Notes: a model not told the origin generated them from the sequence alone. A stretch of 64,000 nucleotides of DNA from Ectobius pallidus (GCA_964059195.1 CAXKWD010000005.1:96175882-96239881), one strand, 5' to 3'; shown: positions 25,111 through 37,800, numbered from the stretch's first letter. A program made the numbers and translations.

Positions 25111-25487
25111 AATCTACTTTTGGAATACGAATTGATAATACAATTTAATATTGCTGACACTTTTAATCAAAACGTTTCCTTTCGAGGTCAGCTCCAGAAA
25201 TGCGGGAAAATCTCATAAAATGTCTCGAGTTGGACGAGTGTCGGACGAGGTTTCCGTCAAGTACCATATGCTGGCGATTACGTCGCGTCTTTTCTTTCGT
25301 TACGATTAGTGCTCTTACTAAGGCAGACTTGTATCTTAATATTAGGCAGTCATAATACAAGGAAACTGTACCGGTATTATTGAGACGTGTGGGGAAAATA
25401 TTTAAAGCATTAAAAAAAAAAAAAAACATATTAGTTGTGAGTTTTATAAATGCAATAGCTTATATAAAAAAATGTCGATATTTTTTA

Positions 25488-25610
25488 GGTATAGCTTCAT
25501 ATCCTGATGTCCTTGTACATTGCAATGCGACATGTGGAATGAATGACAAGTATTATGTGTGCCAAGGCTGTCGCTCTTCCTGTCAGTCACGGTCACTGTG
25601 CACTTTTTAA
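25488..25610 (+). CDS. Cys-rich C-terminal segment, possible TIL-like exon
   Basis: The end of an open frame stopping at 25608 reads CNATCGMNDKYYV, then CQGCRSSCQSRSLC. The order C, C-G-x-N, C, C, C, C resembles the trypsin-inhibitor-like (TIL) cysteine pattern, in which CGxNE is followed by closely spaced cysteines. One spacing differs (two residues instead of three). A possible acceptor TTTTTTAG precedes at about 25489. No signal peptide or upstream partner exon is visible. This is pattern-level resemblance in an AT-rich intron, possibly chance or a decayed exon. Confidence 0.2.
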   Translation, partial: GIASYPDVLVHCNATCGMNDKYYVCQGCRSSCQSRSLCTF

Positions 25611-25862
25611 GGGAGGCGATACCCCCTATCTGCTCATTGTAAATTTTGTCATTGTTTAATGTGTAATTGAAAATTAAAACAGTGATATAATAGCATTGGG
25701 TTTAGCGGTATAATGCTTGCGTACACAGTTAAAAATGGCTCAATTTAAGAGCGTTTTCATCAAATATAATCTAACATTTCGCAGGAATATTTATTAATAA
25801 TAAGAATTGAATTTAGATACGGTACTTTTTTATAATTTTAAGTGGGTGAAAGTTTAACGAGT

Positions 25863-25875
25863 GTATATATATAGG

Positions 25876-25946
<71 letters not shown>
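25863..25946. repeat. (TA)n followed by (GA)n microsatellite
   Basis: A TA tract interrupted once by TAGGCCTA passes directly into a GA tract of about 14 units. Confidence 0.95.
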
Positions 25947-25947
<1 letters not shown>

Positions 25948-26144
25948 CTAACCTCTAAGTTTTATGACTTTTTTGCGCAAACAAACTTCTTACGGAAATA
26001 TTCGTCTAGTTATGTTAATGATGAAAAGAATTAGTTTGGTAGTGTACAGTTGAGTGCATGGAAACTTTCCGATGCTTCTGGTTTCTTCTACTTTTTTCCT
26101 TTATTTAAAGTTGGCATTGAATCTCCGTATCATCTGTGTTTCAC

Positions 26145-26366
26145 ACCAGCCCTGGATGAGTCAGTCTCTTACTGGTTTGGATTCAAGTCTAAACACACAT
26201 ATTAATATATGAACAACGCTCAGGTGAGCGGTGAAATGGGGTTGTGCATGGGAACGTTTTATTTTTAGTGGCTAGAAAGAGTACCCACACCAGCCCTTGA
26301 ATGAATTTGACTCGCATTGGTTTGTTGTCAAAAGTCTGGCACTCAAACATTAACCTATGAACACAG
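26145..26366. repeat. Diverged tandem duplication of about 145 bp
   Basis: Units near 26145 and 26290 share ACCAGCCCT, the TTGG(A)TT blocks, AAGTCT, and a TATGAACA-CAG ending in the same order. Frames across it are not conserved between units. Confidence 0.5.
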
Positions 26367-26645
26367 GTCGGTTTCAAGTTCAGGATAGGAGTGAGAGGAA
26401 TAAGGCAAACAATAAGTGGAGGGTTAACCTCTGCTGCATATCCGCTATCGCGATAAAAGGGGTATGCGTAGAGGTGGGGACTGGGCTTGGAGGAGCCGGT
26501 TATGTATTCCCTTACCAACATAACATATATCAGAAAGAATCCGTGCACTCGACTGTACTATATTAAATGCACGAAAATAACGAATATATATGGATTAGTT
26601 ACTTGAAACATCACTAATAATAAAATCAGGTAAACTGATGTAACA

Positions 26646-27146
26646 AAGTGCCAGAATGATTTTGTTTAATCAGTGTTAATTGCAATTATGATATGCAGAA
26701 AATAAATTATATTTTATCGGTTTCCGAGTTAAGCTCAAGATCGATTCATTAAGCAGGGCTTATGGAAGAACAAAAGTCTAGTTTGATAAGCATATGTGAA
26801 GGAATATGTGGGCAATGTTATTTGTCAAAGCAACGATTGCAATTTCTAAAGGCATGTATGGACACTGTAAAACAATATGAGAGAACTAATTTGCATTTGG
26901 TAAATTCTTTCTAATATATTACCATAAAATAGGCACTAAATTAGGCATACCTCCGGTACCGGTCAATATATCTGGTCCAATATCTATAGGCTTCTTCCCA
27001 TGGACGTTATAAATGCGTATGCAAAGTTTCATGAAAATCCATAAAGCGTATTTGAGTTATCGCGCGTACAGACACACAGACAGACAGACAGACAGACAGA
27101 CATTTCCCGTCCCCCACACTATCTCATAAGTACCATTCTGGCACTT
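26646..27146. mobile_element. DNA-transposon-like element with 13-bp perfect TIRs
   Basis: The termini AAGTGCCAGAATG and CATTCTGGCACTT are exact inverted repeats 501 bp apart. Inside the right end is a (ACAG)n run at 27077-27104 preceded by TTTCATGAAAATCCATAA and GAGTTATCGCGCG, a motif order seen in many insect repeats. No transposase coding. I cannot assign a superfamily from the flanks. Confidence 0.5.
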
Positions 27147-28058
27147 AAAAAACTATTACCGTAACCATTCCACCTCTACATCCGATAATTACGGACCTAA
27201 CTAAAATTACCGTTCAGAAAGAAATGATTATGCTTGCAGTGACCAGTGTTTTGAGGAATGGTGCATTGTGAGTATGTGAAATATTACCTAATTTTAAGGA
27301 TCGCATTTATGACGTTCGTATTAGTTTGTTTTATTCGAGAAACAGTTGTAACAAATGCAACTTGTGTCTTTTAACTCCTCTGAATAAATCCGCTCGTCCC
27401 TAAGTAGTGTTTATCTATCAGTTGAAAATCACTCGTGACATAATATGTATGATAAAATCAATTTTGACATCATCATTACTGTTATTAAAATAAAATAAAT
27501 GCAAGTGTCGACTCAGCTTTCCACCTTAAAACCAGACATGAAAATTTGTAGGTTTGAAAAACGAAATTAGTTTTTCATACTAAGAAATATTGATATATTG
27601 GCTTCCTTTGTTTGTTGATTATTAAGAAGTAATTTACAATGTGGTAAATTCTATACAGTAAAATAATTATGTTTAAAATACTTATAAAATTAAATTCTGT
27701 TGATTTTATAACAAAACTATTCTTTGAAAAAATTTAAAATTATAATTTTGACATTATTTGTGCATTATTAACGAGTCCAGTTTTAAATTATATATCTAAA
27801 ATCTTGTCCTGTTTGTCTGCAGATGCTGCAAAATAAGTTGGCATGTATAAGATTCTGCTGTGGTAGATTTAACTTTTTGGTTTCCTCATAGAGGTTTAAT
27901 CTAGGAACCGTCCTGTGTGTTCAGCTATTACTAACATTTTTTTGTGTCCCAGTAACATTATGTCGGTAATAGAAATTTAATCAGAATAATTCTTTCTTTT
28001 CTCTTATCCTATATTTCCTTACTTTTTGTCCATTCTTCTCACTTCTGGAAATATTCAG

Positions 28059-31000
28059 GCGCAAATAAACGTAGAAGACGAAGGAGTACAAGTCAGCAAG
28101 GGGAAGCGATGGAGGATTCAGACATAGTTCCGACAGAGGGCGGAACCACCAGTTCCCAGAAGAAGAAGAAGTCGCGAGGGCGTAACAGACGTAAGGTTCG
28201 TTCAGGACTCAGTGCTGATAGTGAGGTCTCTGGAAACGAACAGAAAATAGTATGTCAAAACGCATCTGAATCTGAAACTGTTACCTCTGACGTCGGTAGG
28301 AGGAGCGATGACAGCTTCGTCGAAGAACAGAAAAAAGACTCCAGTTCTGAAGTTTCGGGCAAAAAATCTAAATCTAAAAGCAGAAAGAGGAGAAATTCAA
28401 GTTCGAACAAAGCGAATAAGATAATGGAAGGGTCTTCAGGAAGGGAAGACTGTGAAACTGTAACGAAGAAAGTAGTTGTGTCTAGTAACGGAAACGATGG
28501 CAGAGCATTAGGGGCAGAAGAAAAGACTGAACTGTCCGCAGAAAGAGAAGATAGTAATGCATTAGAAAATATACGTGAAACTATTATTTCGATAGAAAAT
28601 AGTTCTAGCGTTGTAAAGTCCGAAGTGAGTTATTCTGATAGTACTTTGATAGTTTCGAATAGTATTACAGCAAATGAATCGGAATTTATGTCAGAAGTAG
28701 TAGGTGAAATAAGTGAAAATAAAAATGAATCTCTAGAGTTTGAACGCAGAGTTCAAGATGTACAAATTTCTTCCACCATAGTTGAAGACATTTCTGCCCA
28801 AGGAAGAAAAGAAGAAACTCAGTCCTCTTCCATAGAGCCCTTTGATGCGCATGGAAACATATCTGAGCAAAACAAGGATATTTTAAGTGATTCGAAACCT
28901 GCTGAGGGAAACTTAGAAGTTCATTTAGAAAATACTCAGGAATATCAAGTAGAAGTTACTTTAAAGAAAGATATAAAATACGCACGTGATCTAGATTTTA
29001 ATGCCGATGGAAGTGTTCCTGACATTTGTGAATCTTGCTGTGAAAATAATAATATAGTAGCTGAAAGCGTAGCCATAACCGAAAATACTAGTGTAACAGA
29101 AGGAGTTACTCCGGACTTGAATATCTCTTCTGTTACAAAAGTAGCATCAGAAATCACAGAAAATAGTTCATATTCTCTCGAGAGTCATTTTTCTGTTAGT
29201 ATGAGCGAAACAAACGAAGACGTTGTGGAAGGTAATGGAAATACCACTAATTTTATTGAAGGTATTTTGGTACAAGATATGATGGAAAAAGAGATCGATA
29301 AAAACAAGAAAGAAGACACAGAGAACGCATCGAGTAAAATATTCCTAACAACTGATGGTGCTTCAATACAAGAAGAAGATAAAGGAATTGAAGATAAGTT
29401 GGAAGTAATAATTAATACTTCATTAAAAATCGAAGAACCTATAGAAAATTCTACAAGTGTAATGGAGCAGAACGATAATTTAGTAGATTGCGCAACGACT
29501 GTTACAAACATAGACGAACAGACGAACGAATCTGATAACAATGGGAGTGTCGAGAACCTGGTCACCTCAAGTAACGTTACGTGTAGATACGACAATTTAG
29601 AATTAAGTGAAGAGAAAGATGTTAGTGGCACAAACGAAAGCCAGAAAGAATCTAATCAGGAATATGAACATTCTGTGGAGATTTGTGCGGATGTGGAAGA
29701 AAGTATGGATAGTGAAAAACTAATTGAAGATAACTTGAATGAAGAGGCACATCATATGAGCAGTGATGAATCAGAAGGCTATATAGAACGGGCAACAAAT
29801 AAAGATAAAGAAGGAACTACATCAAATGCATTAGTTACCCTACTGAAAGCTAATGAAGTTTCCTTAAGTGAAGGTAATATAATGGAATGCAGCGCGGTAG
29901 TCATTGACGCCTCCTATGAAGAAGTGTGGGAGGAGGTGGAGGAGTTTCTGGAACCTGAAATGTTTTACGATGCGAATGAACGATTATCTGAGAACGCCGC
30001 TAGTGACGAAATGGAAGATGGCTTCCTTCTTGCGACCAATACTACGGCGTTTCTCCACGACTCCGATCTTTCTGCAGAAGATAAAGAGTTGCTGGACACA
30101 TCTTCTGCAATGAATGCGGAAGAAGAGGATTCGTTGAGAAGATTCCTTCATAGTCTGGACCTTGCAGACTACAGGAAGGAGGCAGTGAGTGCCAGAGATG
30201 CAGAGGATGCTCAGTCTTCGAAAAGGGAGAAGCGACGCGCGTCCTTAGAGACCGTTCTCCCTGCTTATAGCCAGCAACGCGGTCTGGAGGTGATAGTAGA
30301 GGAGAACAGTAGCGATTATAGCGATGGAGAGAAGCGTTGTGAAGAAGCGAAATCTGTACGGAAGGAGAGGAAAGGCAAAGCTTGGGAAAACGCTATTTAC
30401 ATACCTGAAACGAACGAAATCATTTATGTGAATGCGGATAGTGATGAGGGGGAACCAGAGACACTAGACACTGCACAAAACCGTGCCTCATTTATACGTG
30501 AAACGGCAGTAATATCTGATACAAAAACTTCCAGTTATGTTACGTATATGAAAACTAATTGTGATGCCCGCTTCATGCAGTTTCTTTCAGAAGACGCAGG
30601 CACTGATAAGTTTTCCGAAGACATGGAAAATGCATTAGAAAGTGCTATGGGATGTGAAGAAATCGTCAGTGAAGGAAGTAAAAGAGATGGACTTACGTCA
30701 GGCGAAGAAGGTAGAGTTGAATTAGTAGATACAAGCGAGGAAGACGACCCTGTGGATGGTTCTTGGAAGGTGGAAAGGGCACCCCAAAGACAAAGTGGTG
30801 TCGAGATTGTGTATCTAGAAGAAGACAGCGGTAGCACTAGCAGTGGAATGAAGTGTGCGGAAGATGACGCTGCCGATGACGCAGATGGAGAATACGATGT
30901 TCCCGATGTGTCTTTCGGTGCAGGTTTTGCAGCTACAAAAAGTAATTCAGAAGGTGAGGATAATGACTCCTCTAGTGGAATTTATGAAAATGTAGAATTT

Positions 31001-34000
31001 TTAAATCAGAAAATCGTAGCTAAAAAAACCTTTTCGAAAAGTGATAAGTTAACAGAAGAAAAATGTAGTAGCCCTGCAGCGTATGAAAAACCAGTAATTA
31101 CAACTGACGACACTTCAGCGGTTTACGAAAATGTCGTGTATGTTAAAAGGGAAAAAGAGTCTTCTGTATATAGACAGAAAGACGACGTAAGTTCAGATTC
31201 CTCTCACGTGGACAATATACATGACATTCCTCCCTTGTCCCACAGTAACCGTGAGCGTAATGTGGATATTTCCAATTCCGAGTCAAACACTGTCATACAG
31301 AAGAAAGCAAATAACAATAACTGTAATATGACATCAGTACAAAACTTGGAAGTCTTAAGTGAAAAGATGTACACAGAAGAAAGCTTAAAGAAGGCTTCAA
31401 TTTCAGAAGGCCAGGAAAGTAATTTGAATTCTTTTCCATTAAAGCGTGAAGTAAATACCACTTCTGATCCCTCCTCTATGGTAAAGAGAGAAAATGAGTC
31501 TATAACCGTTGCTTCCGAACGAAAAACTGCGCAGGCTGTAAGCCTAAGCAGTGTATCAACTGTGCTAAAGCATGAAGATGATGGTTATACTAACAGTAGG
31601 GGAGATAATTACGAGAATACTATTTCTTCGGATGAAAGAGGAATCGATTGTGTTAAAAGTATTTCACCGGTAGCCAGTCAAGAAGAACTTAAACAAGAAA
31701 TAAATAACACAAACATATCCATGTCTGCTTTAAAAGTAGATCATAAAAAAGGAGCACCTGACGACGATCTTTCTTTAGAAGCAATAGAAAATGATGCTAA
31801 AAGAGTAGATGCACAGCTAGATGATACAGCTATTATTGTGTCAGAAGTAGATTTAATTGAGAATAATATTCAACTTACAGTTCTGGAATATTCCAATACT
31901 TATAATACTAATATTATTTCACGCCTAACAGGAATCAGTTGCAAAACGGAAGCGAATGTACTGTTTAATACAGAAAAACAGGAATTAGACTGCTTGGAAG
32001 ACTTGGAATCAGTGACACCAACTAACCGTTCTCGTCATGAATCCTCTAGCAGTGACGCTGGTTCCCATGGTACTGCATTTTATTGCCCAAGCGGATTTTC
32101 ACCTCTATCTTCAGATGCTGATACATCTTCAATAGCGGATGACGGTGATGGCAATAGCACTCTTCGTAGAAAACATTTAAGAAGTAAAATACCGAGGTCA
32201 CGTAGCCAAGAAAACATTGATTCTAAAAAACCAAACTTCAAGACTGTTAAAAAACACACTAACAAATCATTAGTTACACCTAAAACTCTTAGAGATCTTA
32301 GCACTGAGAGAGTGATGTCTTTAAATGGAGGGACAGACATTCTGAGAATTTTAGGATTTCCGATAATTTCGAAAACCGCTGGTAATGACTCCAGTATCTC
32401 GATAGGAATGAAGGATTCCGAACGTAGGCTACAAACAGTGAAATTGCCTCCAATCTCTGCAGCATTGAAGTGTATGGGAAAGCCCCCTTTATCAGGCTCA
32501 TTGCCAGATCTCTCATCTGTGAAACTAGAGACTCCATTAAAAGGGGGCGTAGACCACCAGTACGAATCAGATATGCAAACAAACGAAGTAAATCTGCCAT
32601 CAACGTCACAAATAACTGAACCTTCTCAATCACTATCAGGCAGTCAGTGGTTAGGAATGCCAACTAAAGAAGACCCTAATATATTCGTATGTCTTTCACC
32701 GTCACAGAAGCAAAGCTATCATCAAGGTGAAGATCCTACACCGGAAGAAGCTGATAATCTGCTGGATTTACACCGCAAGTTTCTGAAGAGGCGGAGTTAC
32801 AATGAGCCGGCACCGCCACCTCCCCCAAATAGACAGTTTCACGGAATCCGCCACTGCTATAACCCGCAGCAACTTGCTAATAAGGAACATGCTGTTTCAT
32901 ATGAACAAAACATAGTACAACCAGAGACATCTATTAACATCATACCCTCACCTCGTTTCAGAGCCGTTCTTGCGTCACTGCAATCAAAAATACACACAGG
33001 AGAGGTAATAGGTGGATTAGAAGATGTAGGAGAGAAGAGAGAGCTTGTTGAAGATAAAGTTGAGGAGAAAAGGGAGCAGGGGGAGGGGAGCGGAGGCTGT
33101 AGCAGAAGTAGGAGTAGCAGCCGTCTGTTGGCAATTCTCCGAGCTGCTTCTTCTGATCTGAGCAATGACGTGGAATTCCAACCACTGTCTTCTTCTTCAT
33201 CAGCGGCAAACAGTCCGCCACCACTACCACCACTACCACACGTGTACCAGGAGCAAGTAGACATGCTTAGTTTTCTGCACCAACAAGGCAAGAGACCATC
33301 TACTATCTGCTGCACCACTTACGACGACAGCGAATATATATCGCACTCGCAACAGTCATCGAATTTTATCAATAAAACATCAGATGATAACAAAAATAAG
33401 TCAACAGATTGGCAATATCAACACGAATACCCGCTGTCTCCGAAATTAAAAAGGAAACATGGTGAAGGTGAAGGAATACCGCCTCTGCCACCTCAAAACG
33501 GAAGGAGCAAAAATGAAAGAATTCAGTCTTGGTGCGGTGAAGCTACGAATGAGAAAAATAACAGGGAAAGACTGAAAGTAAGGTCACTATCTGATTGGCT
33601 TCAGTTGGTTCGTTGCGGTAGCTCCAGTGACGATACGGATGGGATAAAAAGTAAGGACTTCACTCCACCATTCAGTGCCAGTTTAAGTACACAGTCTTCC
33701 CCGGGGCCGACGAGAAGAGTTACGGAAGTAAATAACAATTCAACGAAGGAAAATAATGAAATAATAGAACATCACGTACTAAAACAGCAAATCATTGCAC
33801 GACGATATTCATTGCCTGAAAAACAAACAGAGGAAGAAGTACAGAATTCTTTCGTACAAGTGATAAAGAGACCAGTGTTGCCAACGTCTCCAAGAGAGGA
33901 TGAGCGACATGATCACCAACTGAAACTTTTACATCAGAGACAGCAGCAAAGACTCCGAAGTCAACAGCAGTCGTTGAAGATGCAACAAGAACAGCAACAG

Positions 34001-34757
34001 CAAGAACAGCAGGAGCAGAAACAGCAAACACAAGTGGACATGTCACCTTTTCGCCAGAATCCTAGTTACAGACAGACATTAGTGAAAGAATTACAAAATA
34101 ATGCGGTCTTTAATAATAAATCTGAAGATGACGAAAAACAGCAGACTTCAAATGTTGAATCACCGCAAAATGAACGACGATTCGACGCTGAAAACTATAC
34201 TATATCGAAAAATAGAGATATTGCGATTAATAAGAATGATGTGAACTCAAGGACTGTATCGAGCAAGGAGTATGAAGAAAGTATAAAGGAGCAAATACGG
34301 AAATTCCAAGAGCATAGAATGTCACAGAGACCTAAGTCAATGCCACCTCCACCTACAGAAGCACTGGTAACAGGTGGGGAGATTTTCCGACAACAGATGT
34401 ACGTGGAGTATATGAACAAAGTAGCGGAGCGTGCGGAGAGGCGACGGCAGAAGGTAATCCGACTGTCAACAGTAACACGTGATGAAGATGTCAAGCAGTC
34501 CGAAAGTAACCACATGTTGGAGAGCGCTCCGTCGGCTCAGCAGCTGGAGAACGAGTTCATGGGGAAAGTGCGAGAGAGGATGGACAAGCTGGGGCTCAAC
34601 TATGACGAAGAAAGTGACGATGGTGCTCAGAAGAATGGACCTCCGGCAGACTGTGACACTGAGGGAGGAGGCAATCAACTCCCCAAACACCTTCAGGAGT
34701 TCTTGGTCATCGCCGGTGGCGCAGGAACTGACAGTGACATAAACAGTGACGTCGATG
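28059..34757 (+). CDS. Giant internal exon: ~2,230-residue disordered acidic protein
   Basis: Family not recognised. The 6,699-nt exon is open from the acceptor (ATATTCAG|GC) to the donor (GTCGATG|GTGAGT), phase 1 on both sides. From the in-frame ATG at 28109 (context GCGATGG) the exon encodes about 2,216 codons. Reading past the donor would add 17 residues and a stop at 34810. Numbered from that Met: basic KKKKSRGRNRRK 18-29 and a second Lys/Arg cluster 83-97; Ser/Glu/Asp/Asn-rich tract to about 1000; two YENV motifs near 958 and 1005; Pro runs near 1567, 1703 and 1791; Gln-rich 1941-1976; charged helical stretches near 2054, 2093-2116 and 2146-2163. No enzyme motif, signal peptide or membrane segment is visible. 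The composition suits a cytoskeletal or scaffold protein (inference). Confidence 0.92.
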
Positions 34758-36109
34758 GTGAGTTTACTTCGTGGTGTGCTGTGTTGTGTTCGTTTACATT
34801 TGTTGCTTGATTTGGATTAAACTGGTTTAATCCTAATGAGAGTGGCTATTTTAGCGTGAGTTGTGTGCCTACTAACGTAAAACGTAAAAGTAAATTTCTA
34901 AACTTCTAAATGTAATTGTTACATTTTCTTGAATCGTCGTTCTATAAGCAAATCTTATAAAGCGTGTGACATAATATTTACTGATTCACTACCAAATTTT
35001 TTATTTGTAATATAATTATAAGTCAATATTTTATTTCGATATAATTATTAAACTTAATTATTCAGTTAATGCATTAAATATAACCATCCGTGGGATAACT
35101 TACCAAACGAATATTAATGATCTTAAATTTTAAAAGATAAGTTGTAAGGACGCCAAGCATTGACAATAACTTAATAATTAAAGTGATTATGCAATAATAA
35201 TTGAACTAATATTAATGCAAAAATAAATGAATACATTAATAAATAAGTGGATATGTGATCAAGATTTCCGAAATAAGTGTAGAAAAATAGTCTACATTCG
35301 TAAGTTTATCTTCAGAATAGTCTTAAGGAAAAAATTAAATTACACGTATATTATTTACTTTAACATTTTTATTTTGTATCTTAGAATAAACCTGTAACAA
35401 TATATTGTTTGTGGGAAAATAAAGCGTCATAAGTTAGATTTTTAAGAGATTACTCACCACTTTCTTAAGAAAATAGGAAATTAATATACCTAGGTAATAC
35501 CATTAATTTCGTCTGTTTAAAATTTTCTTATCTATACGAAGTGACTTGAATTGATATTATTGTTGCACGACTATGAACAAAATATGCAAGCATAGACGGA
35601 TAGTGTTCATACGACATATTATCCGGAACCTCTTCATAGCTCGTAATATGATACTTCTCGAGGTAATAGCAATTTTTTCCCGTGGCATATACTAAAGATT
35701 TAAGTTCTGTTAAGAAATAGAATTTCAATATTGGGTTTCACCTTACTGAAGGGATAAATAATGTAATAAAATGTAAGAGCATGGAATAAAATATTTCGTA
35801 AGACACACATAACATTGAGATGAGAAGACACAGGTGAATGACTTGACACTTAGCACCACATGGCACCATATGATCATTTAGACGAAACATGGGAACTTTA
35901 AAAATTGCGTACTTGACAGTACAGAAAATCATTCTCAGGGGCTCTTTAAAAGTATTAAAAACCCATGTGTAACAATTCCAAAAGATAAGCTATTTCACTA
36001 AAACTATTTGTTTAATTTGTTATTCTACATGGTAACTAAGTAAAGTCAGGAGCTATAATTAGTTTAAATCTACAATATTAATATATAATCTCATATCTGC
36101 CTGAATAAT

Positions 36110-36310
36110 GCAGTCAAGTAAATTATGCCAACTGACTTTCTGTGCTCAAGGTCGCGGGTTCATTCCTAGTCCAGGTCGATGACATTTATGTGTGCATAAA
36201 TGTGTGTAGATTTACAGGCATTTGAAAGAACTCCTGCAATGCAAAATTCCGATGCACCAGCGACGGTTACAGGCCTAAGTGTAGTACATCGCCTTCATTA
36301 AATGACCATG
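36110..36310 (+). mobile_element. SINE fragment with tRNA-like B box
   Basis: A B box GGTCGCGGGTTCATTCC is followed by a body that runs GTGTGCATAAATG, then GAACTCCTGCAATGCAAAATTCCG, then ACCAGCGACGG and a TTCATTAAATGACC end. This order resembles a widespread insect SINE body. The 5' A box is weak or missing. Confidence 0.5.
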
Positions 36311-36687
36311 AAACTAATCAAAATCTCACACCTAATGTTGTATTATTGCATCTTTTATGTAAAATAGAGCTTAAATTATAATTATCTTGTCTTTGTGACC
36401 TTAAGTAAATTCAGCAAGTTGTGTTTCTAAAAGCAGTATTGCATGATATTCAGGCATAATTTATTCTATTTTTTTTCTGAAATTTGCAAACACGAACAAT
36501 TTGCTCTTTGTTAGCCGATTAGAAATATTACTTCAGGGAATTTTTAAAATCTTGGGTAAGCTTGTTTGGAATTCTTTATTTTGGTAATTTGTGTTATGCG
36601 TAGTTATCTAAGTTCATTTAATTCCGAATTATTTTTAGAAAAAGTACTTTTAACTGTGTGACGTATGCAAGAGCGTTAGTGGATGTA

Positions 36688-36737
<50 letters not shown>
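36688..36737. repeat. (AAT)n microsatellite
   Basis: About 16 uninterrupted AAT units. Irregular AAT/AAC sequence continues to about 36840. Confidence 0.95.
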
Positions 36738-36738
<1 letters not shown>

Positions 36739-37800
36739 TTAATAGCAATAATTATTGTAATTATAATAGTAATTAACAATAATTAACAATAATAGGTATA
36801 ATAATTAATAATAGCAGTAATGATAGTAATAATAATAACAAATTTGAACATAAAATAGAAGTTTATATGGTCGCAAGTATTACACAAAATTATGCCAAGA
36901 GAATTAATGTCAAGTGAGAGCTGTCAATAGCGTCAGGCAGTGTTTTACAGTTCAATGTGGACCGTTCATTTTTCTTCAATTTTAAGGTCCTGAGATTTAT
37001 TTCAGTTAATTTTAAGGTCATGTTGGTATCGGTTTAGCCGAAAGGCCTGGGTCTAGATATTATAAATAAACTTTTAATGAAAAGATAATGACCTTCTGGC
37101 ATCATACGTGATACAGTAAATCTGTTATACCAAACTAAACGAATAAATAAAGTAATCGTATGTGTATTTTTTTTTAAAGTCAAGAGCGGTCAAGGAAACG
37201 AAAAACTTTCTTTAGTGATAATCGTTGTTTATATTTTAGAATTTTTAAAATTTCCAAGAGTATTTTACCAGTTTTGTTGTCCAGACATTCCCAAGTTTCT
37301 TTGTTCACAAATTCGAAGTAAGAACTCTATAATTTTATTTATATTAAGTACATATAGTACTTCCACAAAAAGCGCGGTACAGGGAACTGATACTATTAAT
37401 TTCATCACTCCTCTTTCATGTCATTGTAAAGCGTAGCGAGATTTTACTATGAACATGTGACACAGTTTGAGTTATATAAATATGAATACTAATTTTGAAC
37501 TCCGTCCTGTCCTTGCGAGTTGACGCAACTTGAGGTACCTGGCCATGTCGAGATGACACATCCTTGCTAGAAATAGTGTAGCGCTTAAGAAGTGGCAGGT
37601 TCTTCATTCAATATGTCAGGCGAGTTGCCTAGACCGTCTTTCCAGGCGAAGTCTGCACGGAGAAACTGCAGAATACAAAGCACAAATACATAATGTACTG
37701 AAAAATGCTGGAATACGTTGAAAAATATTTAAAATCGTAGGCCTATAATACTATTTAATACCATTTATTATTGATTATTTAAGAAGCAATTATCCAATAG

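Larger units (their letters stand above)
17860..28058 (+). other. Long intron (10.2 kb) of the giant-exon gene
   Basis: It runs from GTGAGT at 17860 to the acceptor ATATTCAG at 28051-28058. The last 80 bases are pyrimidine-rich (many TTCTTTT, TCTTCTC runs), a strong acceptor context. It contains the hAT-like elements at 19905, 20958 and 24076, a pogo-like element, retroposed inserts, microsatellites, a possible alternative terminal exon at 21692 and a small Cys-rich ORF near 25490. The stretches 17860-19900, 22580-23330 and 27150-28058 show nothing else I can identify. Confidence 0.6.

Noticed and set aside
29185..29631. 148-residue minus-strand frame inside the giant exon
   Set aside because: Antisense shadow of a long acidic coding tract, with no independent signals.
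32857..33318. 153-residue minus-strand frame inside the giant exon
   Set aside because: Antisense shadow of the coding exon. Composition (Cys/Ser/Leu runs) follows from the complement of Glu/Ser/Lys codons.
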